Part shown: in pieces, positions 1-6,238 of the stretch
Position numbering within the stretch: the first letter of the stretch is position 1
Layout of the letters: each line of letters starts with the position of its first letter
Origin: Actinomycetota bacterium
Lineage (GTDB): Bacteria; Actinomycetota; Acidimicrobiia; Acidimicrobiales; BP-101
Assembly (NCBI GenBank): GCA_030838265.1
Contig: JAUTXA010000204.1
Span: forward strand, 1 to 10,264
Direction of reading: 5' to 3'
DNA length: 10,264 nucleotides
Notes under the pieces: model-generated
Told to the model about the DNA's origin: nothing
What the model saw: only the letters and a program-made list of their open reading frames with translations
Databases searched by the model: none
Translations under genes and position numbers: made by a program

Positions 1-1931
1 TCCTCGAGGATCTGCAGCAGGGTGTTGAAGACGTCGGGGTGGGCTTTCTCGATCTCGTCGAAGAGCACGACCGAGAACGGCTTGCGCCGCACGGCCTCGG
101 TGAGCTGGCCACCTTCCTCGTAGCCGACGTAGCCCGGAGGCGAGCCGACCAACCGGCTGACGGTGTGCTTCTCCATGTACTCGGACATGTCGAGCTGGAT
201 GAGGGCGTTCTCGTCGCTGAAGAGGAACTCGGCGAGGGCCTTGGCCAGCTCGGACTTCCCGACGCCGGTGGGGCCGAGGAAGATGAAGCTGCCGCTGGGG
301 CGCTTGGGATCCTTGAGGCCGGCGCGCGTCCGGCGGATGGCCCGGGCCAGAGCCTTGAGGGCGTCGTGCTGGCCGATGACCCGCTTGTGCAGGGCATCCT
401 CCATGTTCAGGAGCTTGGCCGTCTCCTCCTCAGTGAGGCGGTAGACGGGGATGCCGGTCCAGTTCGAGAGGACCTCGGCGATGACCTCCTCGTCAACCAC
501 GTCGTAGAGGTCGACACCGGCCTCACGCCACTCGTTCTCCTTGGCCGCCTTGGCCTCGAGCTTGCCCTTCTCCTGCTCGGAGAGCTGCTTGGCCTCGTCG
601 AACGCCTGGCGCTCGATGGCGGACTCCTTCTGCTTGCGGATGCGAGCGATGTCCTCCTCGATGGCCTTGTAGTCGGGCGGGGTGGACATGCGCCGGATGC
701 GCAGGCGGCTGCCGGCCTCGTCGATGAGGTCGATGGCCTTGTCGGGAAGGAAGCGGTCGGAGATGTACCGGTCGGCCAGGTTGGCCGCCGCGACCAGAGC
801 CTGGTCGGTGATGGTGACGCTGTGGTGCGACTCGTAGCGGTCGCGCAGGCCCTTGAGGATGTCGATGGTGTGAGCCAGCGTCGGCTCTTCGACCTTGATG
901 GGCTGGAAGCGGCGCTCGAGGGCAGCATCCTTCTCGAGGTGCTTGCGGTACTCGTCGAGGGTGGTGGCGCCGATGGTCTGCAGCTCGCCCCGGGCCAGCA
1001 TGGGCTTGAGGATGGAGGCGGCGTCGATGGCCCCCTCGGCGGCGCCGGCACCGACCAAGGTGTGGAGCTCGTCGATGAACAGGATGATGTCGCCCCGGGT
1101 GCGGATCTCCTTCAGCACCTTCTTGAGGCGCTCCTCGAAGTCACCGCGGTACCGGGAGCCGGCGACCAGGGCGCCCAGGTCGAGGGTGTAGAGCTGCTTG
1201 CCGTCGAGCGTCTCGGGGACGTCGCCGGCCACGATGCGCTGGGACAAGCCCTCGACGATGGCGGTCTTGCCGACACCGGGCTCGCCGATGAGGACGGGGT
1301 TGTTCTTGGTGCGGCGGGAGAGGACCTGCATCACCCGCTGGATCTCGTTGTCGCGGCCGATGACCGGGTCGAGCTTCTTCTCCCTGGCCTGCTGGGTGAG
1401 GTTGCGCCCGAACTGGTCGAGGACGGGAGACCCCGAGGGCGTCTCCTGCCCGCTGGCGCCGGGACCCGCCGCGGCCCCCGACTCCTTGCCACCGGCGTAG
1501 CCGGAGAGAAGCTGGATGACCTGCTGGCGCACCCGGCCGAGGTCGGCGCCGAGGCTCATCAGGACCTGGGCGGCCACGCCCTCGCCCTCGCGCACGAGGC
1601 CGAGGAGCATGTGCTCGGTGCCGATGTAGTTGTGGCCCAGCTGCAGCGCCTCGCGCAGGCTGAGCTCGAGGACCTTCTTGGCGCGGGGCGTGAAGGGCGG
1701 CGAGCCGGTGGTGGCGGAGCCGGCGGGGCCGATCGTCTCCTCGACCTTCTCGCGCACCGCCTCGAGTGAGATGCCGAGCGACTCGAGCGCCTTGGCCGCC
1801 ACGCCCTCGCCCTCATGGATCAGGCCGAGGAGGATGTGCTCGGTGCCGATGAAGTTGTGGTTGAGGAGGCGCGCCTCTTCCTGTGCGAGCACAAGAACCC
1901 TGCGGGCCCGGTCGGTAAAGCGTTCGAACAA
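1..1931 (-). CDS. clpC: ATP-dependent Clp protease ATP-binding subunit ClpC (partial, C-terminus beyond left edge)
   Basis: Hsp100/AAA+ unfoldase that feeds proteins to the ClpP protease in the cytoplasm. 643 codons are visible; the family is about 820-850 residues, so roughly the last 200 are cut off. The start is TTG at 1931-1929, giving MFERFTDRARRVLVLAQEEA, the canonical ClpC N-terminus; a purine-rich GGAGG lies 6 nt upstream. Domains in order: two Clp_N repeats (about residues 1-145, each with an IGTEH.LLGL core), AAA+ D1 with Walker A GEPGVGKT (216-223) and Walker B IDE (D287, E288), a middle region with a UVR-like coiled coil (about 420-460, ARIRKQKESAIERQAFDEAK), and AAA+ D2 with Walker A GPTGVGKS (553-560) and Walker B FDE (D625, E626). 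The UVR-type middle region separates it from ClpB and ClpA. It is divergent from the polyprenyl synthase gene. In mycobacteria clpC1 follows lysS and lsr2; no lsr2 is present here. Confidence 0.97.
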   Translation of the reverse strand, partial: MFERFTDRARRVLVLAQEEARLLNHNFIGTEHILLGLIHEGEGVAAKALESLGISLEAVREKVEETIGPAGSATTGSPPFTPRAKKVLELSLREALQLGHNYIGTEHMLLGLVREGEGVAAQVLMSLGADLGRVRQQVIQLLSGYAGGKESGAAAGPGASGQETPSGSPVLDQFGRNLTQQAREKKLDPVIGRDNEIQRVMQVLSRRTKNNPVLIGEPGVGKTAIVEGLSQRIVAGDVPETLDGKQLYTLDLGALVAGSRYRGDFEERLKKVLKEIRTRGDIILFIDELHTLVGAGAAEGAIDAASILKPMLARGELQTIGATTLDEYRKHLEKDAALERRFQPIKVEEPTLAHTIDILKGLRDRYESHHSVTITDQALVAAANLADRYISDRFLPDKAIDLIDEAGSRLRIRRMSTPPDYKAIEEDIARIRKQKESAIERQAFDEAKQLSEQEKGKLEAKAAKENEWREAGVDLYDVVDEEVIAEVLSNWTGIPVYRLTEEETAKLLNMEDALHKRVIGQHDALKALARAIRRTRAGLKDPKRPSGSFIFLGPTGVGKSELAKALAEFLFSDENALIQLDMSEYMEKHTVSRLVGSPPGYVGYEEGGQLTEAVRRKPFSVVLFDEIEKAHPDVFNTLLQILE

Positions 1932-1935
1932 GTGA

Positions 1936-1946
1936 CCCCTCCCTTT
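1936..1946 (-). promoter_or_regulatory. Shine-Dalgarno tract deciding the TTG start of clpC
   Basis: Minus-strand AAAGGGAGGGG sits just before the TTG at 1931. The GGAGG core (1942-1938) leaves a 6-nt spacer. No ATG or GTG gives the conserved MFERFTDRAR N-terminus, so this site fixes the rare TTG as the start. Confidence 0.8.
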
Positions 1947-1969
1947 ACATGTGGGTGGTCTTGCGGATC

Positions 1970-1994
1970 AGTCTACTCGTGCCCTGTGCGTATT
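1970..1994 (-). promoter_or_regulatory. Candidate clpC promoter with ClgR-box-like sequence
   Basis: On the minus strand TAGACT (1975-1970) fits the actinobacterial TANNNT -10 pattern and would give a leader of about 30 nt carrying the clpC ribosome binding site. No good -35 hexamer is seen at 17 nt. Instead the stretch just upstream (1994-1977) reads AATACGCACAGGGCACGA. It partly resembles the ClgR operator WNNWCGCYNANRGCGWWS as I recall it from Corynebacterium: the left half and centre fit, while the right flank does not. ClgR activates clp genes in Actinobacteria, and an activator site in place of a -35 would make sense. This is inference; the match is imperfect. Confidence 0.3.
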
Positions 1995-2036
1995 CGGCGG
2001 GCTAGGGGGGTGCCTGGCAGGAGCCTTTTCCCATTG

Positions 2037-2064
2037 TTGATACTTCGACACGGTGGCCTAACGT
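2037..2064 (+). promoter_or_regulatory. Candidate promoter for the polyprenyl synthase, predicting a leaderless mRNA
   Basis: TTGATA (2037-2042) is one base from TTGACA. It is followed after 16 nt by TAACGT (2059-2064), which fits TANNNT. A transcript starting about 7 nt downstream of the -10 would begin around 2071-2074, on or next to the GTG start codon at 2074. There is no Shine-Dalgarno sequence in the bases before that GTG. Together these suggest leaderless translation, which is common in Actinobacteria. Confidence 0.45.
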
Positions 2065-2073
2065 CTCAAGCCA

Positions 2074-3066
2074 GTGGCCGCAGTCAACGACCTCCTCGAT
2101 CTCGCCAGCGTGGGGCCTGCGATCCCCCGGGTCGAAGACGCCCTTCGGGAGGCGGTGACAGCCGAGGATGACTTCCTCACAGGCATCGCCGGCCACCTGC
2201 TCAACGCCGGGGGCAAGCGCATCCGTCCCGCCGTGGCCCTGGCCGCCGCGGCCTGCCGGTCATCGTCGGACAGCGGGCCCTCGGACGACGTCATCCAGGG
2301 CGCGGCATCGGTCGAATTGGTCCATCTCGGTTCGCTTTATCACGACGACGTCATGGACGAGGCCGAGAGCCGACGAGGCGTCGACAGCGTGAACGCCCGC
2401 TGGGGCAACCTGGTCGCCATCCTGGCCGGCGACTTCCTCTTGGCCCGGGCGTCGGAGATGGCGGCCTCGCTGGGCACCGAGGTGGCCGGCCTGCTCGCCG
2501 CCACCATCGGCCGGCTGTGCGAGGGGCAGGTGGGCGAGTTGCAAAGCGCGTTCGACGTCACCCGGACCGAGGCCGCCTACCTCACCTCGATCACCGGCAA
2601 GACGGCGTCGCTCCTGTCGACCGCCGCTCGGGTCGGCGCCCTCACGGCCGGGCTCGACCGGCGCGCCGTCGACGCCCTCACGGCCTGCGGCCGCGGCGTG
2701 GGGATGGTCTTCCAGATCGTCGACGACATCCTCGACATCGTCGGCACCGACGCGTCGCTCGGGAAGCCGGCGGGTCACGACCTCGTCGAGGGCATCTACA
2801 CCCTTCCCGTCATCCAGACCCTGGCGAGCGGCGGCCCGGCGGCCGACGAGCTGGGTGCCCTGCTGGGCGGCCCGGTCGACGAGGCCGAGCGCGACAAGGC
2901 CCGCAACATCGTCCGCTCGTCCGGCTGCGTCGCCACGTCGATCGACGTGGGACGGCGCTACGCCGCCGAGGCGGCCGAGGCCGCACGCTCGCTCTCGCCC
3001 ACACCGGCTTCGGGGGCCCTCGCCGACCTCGGCCACCACCTCCTCGCCGACATCCCCGCGCTGTAA
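2074..3066 (+). CDS. Long-chain trans-polyprenyl diphosphate synthase (GrcC/IspB-type)
   Basis: 330-residue class I prenyltransferase that condenses isopentenyl diphosphate with an allylic primer to make the side chain of menaquinone or a similar long isoprenoid. Visible motifs are GGKRIRP (46-52), the first Asp-rich motif DDVMD (91-95, in LYHDDVMDEAESRRG), GKTASLL, and the second Asp-rich motif DDILD (217-221, preceded by FQIV). Small residues at -5 and -4 before the first motif (G86, S87), where short-chain enzymes carry aromatics, point to a long-chain product; this follows known chain-length rules and the exact length cannot be told. Length and N-terminus fit the family with the GTG start at 2074. 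It is the only plus-strand gene, convergent with lysS and divergent from clpC, so it is probably transcribed alone. A geranylgeranyl-type synthase is less likely. Confidence 0.93.
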   Translation: MAAVNDLLDLASVGPAIPRVEDALREAVTAEDDFLTGIAGHLLNAGGKRIRPAVALAAAACRSSSDSGPSDDVIQGAASVELVHLGSLYHDDVMDEAESRRGVDSVNARWGNLVAILAGDFLLARASEMAASLGTEVAGLLAATIGRLCEGQVGELQSAFDVTRTEAAYLTSITGKTASLLSTAARVGALTAGLDRRAVDALTACGRGVGMVFQIVDDILDIVGTDASLGKPAGHDLVEGIYTLPVIQTLASGGPAADELGALLGGPVDEAERDKARNIVRSSGCVATSIDVGRRYAAEAAEAARSLSPTPASGALADLGHHLLADIPAL

Positions 3067-3084
3067 CGCCCCGAGTTCCTTCTG

Positions 3085-3121
3085 GGCGCCTTTTTCCGTC
3101 CCTGAGACGGAAAGAGGCGCC
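3085..3121. terminator. Stem-loop between convergent genes, likely bidirectional terminator
   Basis: GGCGCCTTTTTCCGTC (3085-3100), loop CCTGA (3101-3105), GACGGAAAGAGGCGCC (3106-3121) form a 16-bp stem whose only non-Watson-Crick pair is one G·U on the plus-strand RNA (A·C on the opposite RNA). It starts 18 nt after the polyprenyl synthase stop and ends 15 nt before the lysS stop. Neither strand has a U-run after the stem, so it is the 'L-shaped' kind often predicted in high-GC Actinobacteria, or a 3'-end stabiliser, rather than a classical intrinsic terminator. Confidence 0.7.
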
Positions 3122-3136
3122 AAGTTGCTCGAGCGA

Positions 3137-4603
3137 CTAGGCCTCGTCGTCTGCTTCGTCGTCGCCGTCAGCGTGGGTGCCGCTCGGGGCCCGGCCGGCG
3201 GACTCGGGGCGGAGGGTGGGGAAGAGGACGATGTCGCGGATCGAGGCCACGTCGGCCAGCATCATGACCAGGCGGTCGATGCCGATGCCGAGGCCGCCGG
3301 TGGGGGGCAGGCCGTACTCGAGGGCGCGTACGTAGTCGTCGTCGACGGGCATCGCCTCGTCGTCACCCGCGGCGCGAGCCCGCAGCTGGCCGTCGAAGCG
3401 AGCCTTCTGCTCCTTGGGGTCGGTCAGCTCAGAGAAGGCGTTGGCGATCTCGCGGCCGCCGACGATGACCTCGAAGCGCTCGACCATGTCGGGCAGCTCG
3501 CGGTGGTCTCGAGCCAGGGGCGAGACCTCCTTGGGGTAGTCGGTCACGAACACTGGGCCCTGCAACGACGACTCTGTCGTCTTCTCGTAGATCTCGAGCA
3601 TGAGCTTGCCCTGGCCCCAGCCCTGCTCGACCTTCACTCCCTGATCGAAGGCGATGTGGCGGACGTCGTCGATCGGCATGCGCACGTCGATGCGGACGCC
3701 GATGCGCTCCTCGATGAGGTCGGCCATCGATGCCCGTCGCCACGGCGGGGTCAGATCGACCTCCTGGCCCTGCCACGTCAGCTTGGTGGTGCCCCGCAGC
3801 TCGGTGGCGAGGTAGCCGATCAGCTCCTCGGTGATGGCCATCATGTCGTTGACGTCGCCGTAGGCCTGGTAGAGCTCGAGCATCGTGAACTCGGGGTTGT
3901 GCACTCGGTCGATGCCCTCGTTTCGGAAGGTGCGACCCATCTCGAAGACCCGCTCGAAGCCGCCGACCACGAGGCGCTTGAGGAAGAGCTCGGGCGCGAT
4001 GCGCAGGTAGAGGTCGGTGTCGAGGGCGTTGTGGTGGGTGACGAACGGCCGGGCGTGGCCACCGCCGGGGATGACGTTGAGCAGCGGCGTCTCGACCTCG
4101 ATGAACTGGCGGTCTTCGAGCCACCGGCGGATGAGGCTCAGGGCCCGGCTGCGCAGCAGGAACGCGGAACGAGCCCCGTCGCTGACCCACAGGTCGACGT
4201 AGCGCTGCCGGTAGCGGGCCTCGGGATCGGTCATGCCGTGCCACTTGTCAGGGAACTGCCGCTCGGAGTGGGCCAGCAGCACCCACTCGTCGACCCGGAT
4301 GCTGAGCTCGCCCTTGCGGGTCTTCATCACCACGCCGGTGACGCCCACCCAGTCGCCGATGGTCAGCGAGGTGAACTCGCTGAAGCGCGGGGTGGTCGAC
4401 ACCGGCGCGAACAGCTGGATGCGGCCCGTCTGGTCCTGCATGGTGCCGAAGGCCAGCTTGCCTTGCACGCGGCGCAGCATGAGCCGGCCCGCCACCGTCA
4501 CGACCGTGTCGGTCTCGGTGCCGGCCTCGATGTCGTCGTGGGCTTCGTGGAGCTCGCCGGCGTGATGGGTGGGCTCGAACCGATAGGGGATCGACTCGCT
4601 CAC
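3137..4603 (-). CDS. lysS: Lysyl-tRNA synthetase, class II
   Basis: 488-residue class II aminoacyl-tRNA synthetase that charges tRNA-Lys. An N-terminal OB-fold anticodon-binding domain (about 30-140) precedes the class II catalytic core. Motif 2 contains FRNEGID (226-232) followed by HNPEFTMLE; motif 3 is GLGIGIDRL (437-445). The start is GTG at 4603-4601 in a GTGA overlap with the coaX stop, with GGGAG at 4613-4609 five nt upstream; the frame stays open further upstream inside coaX but that part is a shadow. Two oddities: GGGHARPF (180-187) where bacterial enzymes usually read GGA[TA]ARPF, and a 21-residue acidic tail (468-488, ending DGDDEADDEA) beyond the usual end after motif 3. Last gene of the operon; the stem-loop at 3085-3121 lies just beyond. 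It is not the membrane-linked LysX fusion, since no extra N-terminal domain is present. Confidence 0.97.
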   Translation of the reverse strand: MSESIPYRFEPTHHAGELHEAHDDIEAGTETDTVVTVAGRLMLRRVQGKLAFGTMQDQTGRIQLFAPVSTTPRFSEFTSLTIGDWVGVTGVVMKTRKGELSIRVDEWVLLAHSERQFPDKWHGMTDPEARYRQRYVDLWVSDGARSAFLLRSRALSLIRRWLEDRQFIEVETPLLNVIPGGGHARPFVTHHNALDTDLYLRIAPELFLKRLVVGGFERVFEMGRTFRNEGIDRVHNPEFTMLELYQAYGDVNDMMAITEELIGYLATELRGTTKLTWQGQEVDLTPPWRRASMADLIEERIGVRIDVRMPIDDVRHIAFDQGVKVEQGWGQGKLMLEIYEKTTESSLQGPVFVTDYPKEVSPLARDHRELPDMVERFEVIVGGREIANAFSELTDPKEQKARFDGQLRARAAGDDEAMPVDDDYVRALEYGLPPTGGLGIGIDRLVMMLADVASIRDIVLFPTLRPESAGRAPSGTHADGDDEADDEA

Positions 4604-5376
4604 CGTTGCTCCCGGGCGTTGCGCTCGAAGACGAGCTTCAGTCCGTGGAGGGTGAGCCACGGCTCGTGGTGCTCGATGGCTGTCGACAACGGGGTGATGA
4701 GCTCGCTCAGCCCCCCGGTGGCGACGATCGTCGAGGTTCCCATGACCTCCTGCATGCGCCGGCAGAGGCCGTCGACCTGTTCGGTGAAGCCGTAGATGGC
4801 CCCCGACTGGATCGACTCGACCGTGCTCTTGCCGATCACGCTCCTCGGCTCGACCAGCTCGACGCGGCCAAGGGCGGCGGCCCGTCCGAAGAGGGCATCG
4901 AGGCTGATCTCGATGCCCGGGACGATGGCACCACCCATGTACTCGCCCTTCTCGGAGACGGCGTCGAAGGTGGTGGCCGTGCCGAAGTCGACCACGATCG
5001 TCGGGCCGCCGAACAGGTCGAAGGCGCCAACGGCGTTGGCGATGCGGTCGGCCCCGACCTCGCGGGGGTTGTCGTAGAGGATGGGCATGCCGCTCTTGAC
5101 GCCGGGCTCGAGCACGACGGCGGGCACGTTGAACCACCGGTCGGCCATGGCCCGCATCTCGGCCGTGATGCGAGGCACGGTCGACGACACCGCGATCCCG
5201 GTCACGACCTCGTCGACGTCGAGGTCGGTCAGCCCGAGCAACTCGGAGACGAGCAGGGCGTGCTCGTCCGCGGTGCGCTCGGCGATGGTGGCGATGCGCC
5301 AGTGATGAAGCAGCTCGTCGCCGTCGTAGAGCCCGATGACCGTCTGGGTGTTGCCGGCGTCGATGACGAGGAGCAT
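4600..5376 (-). CDS. coaX: Type III pantothenate kinase
   Basis: 258 residues, the normal CoaX length. It phosphorylates pantothenate to 4'-phosphopantothenate, the first committed step of coenzyme A synthesis, using an ASKHA-fold rather than the CoaA P-loop. Visible motifs: DAGNT (6-10, phosphate-binding loop), DNPREVGADR (102-111, with the conserved acidic D110), DFGTATT (130-136), GGAIVPG (148-154) and ATGG (219-222). The start is ATG at 5376-5374, 4 nt after the nadC stop, so translation is probably coupled. The gene's end overlaps the lysS start as GTGA. Its place downstream of panC and panD puts the pathway's next enzyme in the same transcript. Family members usually need a monovalent cation and resist CoA feedback; this is family knowledge, not visible here. 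Confidence 0.96.
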   Translation of the reverse strand: MLLVIDAGNTQTVIGLYDGDELLHHWRIATIAERTADEHALLVSELLGLTDLDVDEVVTGIAVSSTVPRITAEMRAMADRWFNVPAVVLEPGVKSGMPILYDNPREVGADRIANAVGAFDLFGGPTIVVDFGTATTFDAVSEKGEYMGGAIVPGIEISLDALFGRAAALGRVELVEPRSVIGKSTVESIQSGAIYGFTEQVDGLCRRMQEVMGTSTIVATGGLSELITPLSTAIEHHEPWLTLHGLKLVFERNAREQR

Positions 5377-5380
5377 GGCG

Positions 5381-6238
5381 TCAGCGCCGCTCGATGAGAT
5401 CGAGGCCGATGTCGAGAACGGGAGCCGAGTGGGTGAGAGCGCCTACCGAGATGAGGTCGACACCCGTCGCCGCGTAGTCGCCCACCGTGTCGAGGCTCAC
5501 TCGTCCGGAGACCTCGAGGGGGACGCGTCCCGCCACCTTGCCCACGCAGACCTCGACCATCGACGGCGCCATGTTGTCGAGCATGATGATGGTGGCGCCT
5601 GCTTCAACGGCCTCGTCGACCTGCTCTGGGGTGTCGCACTCGACCTCGATCATCCGCCCCGGCCACCGCAGACGAGCCCGGCGGACCGCCACGGTCATCG
5701 AGATGCCGCCGAGGTGGTTGTCCTTGATGAGGACGGCCTCCGACAGTGAGCCCCGGTGGTTGACGCCGCCTCCCGCGCGCACGGCCGCCTTCTCGAGGGC
5801 GCGCAGCCCTGGGGTCGTCTTGCGGGTGTCCCAGATGCGCGTGCGGTTCTGGCTCGCTTGGGAGGCGGCCCGCACGTAGCGGCGCGTCAGGCTGGCCACG
5901 CCCGAGAGGTGGCAGAGAAAGTTGAGGGCGGTGCGCTCGGCCGAGAGGATCGAGGCCAGGCAACCCTCGACCTGACCGAGCGATTCGCCCTCGCGGACCT
6001 CGGCGCCGTCGTCGATCGACCAACGGACGCTGACCGAAGGATCGACTTGGCTGAACGTCTCCCACACGCAGGCGCTGCCGGCCACCACCCCATCAGCACG
6101 AGCCACGAAGTCAGCCACGCCCTCGACGTCGGGCTGCAGGAGGGCGGCCGTGAGGTCGCCGAGGGGCAGGAGGTCCTCGGCGAGGGCGCGGGCCACGGCC
6201 TCCTTCACCGCCGCCAGGGGGGGATAGAGGTCGTTCAC
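5381..6238 (-). CDS. nadC: Nicotinate-nucleotide diphosphorylase (carboxylating), quinolinate phosphoribosyltransferase
   Basis: 285 residues. It converts quinolinate plus PRPP to nicotinate mononucleotide, CO2 and pyrophosphate in de novo NAD synthesis. Visible: N-terminal ALAEDLLPLGDLTAALL, the AERTALNFLCHLSGVA helix, DTRKTTPG (137-144; Arg and Lys bind substrate and PRPP), a GGGVNHR loop, KDNH (172-175), EVEC and MLDN near the barrel C-terminus. I chose GTG at 6238-6236 because it overlaps the nadB stop as GTGA and places the conserved region at the family's usual distance. A TTG at 6256 would add six residues without support. No clear Shine-Dalgarno sequence precedes the GTG, so translation probably depends on ribosomes finishing nadB. 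The gene ends 4 nt before coaX. Confidence 0.96.
   Translation of the reverse strand: MNDLYPPLAAVKEAVARALAEDLLPLGDLTAALLQPDVEGVADFVARADGVVAGSACVWETFSQVDPSVSVRWSIDDGAEVREGESLGQVEGCLASILSAERTALNFLCHLSGVASLTRRYVRAASQASQNRTRIWDTRKTTPGLRALEKAAVRAGGGVNHRGSLSEAVLIKDNHLGGISMTVAVRRARLRWPGRMIEVECDTPEQVDEAVEAGATIIMLDNMAPSMVEVCVGKVAGRVPLEVSGRVSLDTVGDYAATGVDLISVGALTHSAPVLDIGLDLIERR

Noticed and set aside
39..1769. A 576-codon open frame on the plus strand opposite clpC.
   Set aside because: Its sequence is low-complexity (Leu, Gly, Glu, Val, Asp) as expected from the antisense of a high-GC gene, while the minus strand encodes an intact ClpC. It is a shadow.
3106..3121. Arms of the 3085-3121 stem as ends of an insertion sequence or a MITE.
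   Set aside because: Only 5 nt separate the arms and there is no flanking target duplication; a stem-loop fits better.
2855..4795. A 646-codon plus-strand frame running over the polyprenyl synthase end, the stem-loop and lysS.
   Set aside because: It crosses two real genes on different strands and matches no recognisable family; antisense shadow of GC-rich codons.
4604..5137. Upstream extension of the lysS frame by about 178 codons.
   Set aside because: Arg-rich, unlike any LysRS N-terminal domain such as the LysX membrane region, and overlaps coaX. The GTG at 4603 with GGGAG is the start.
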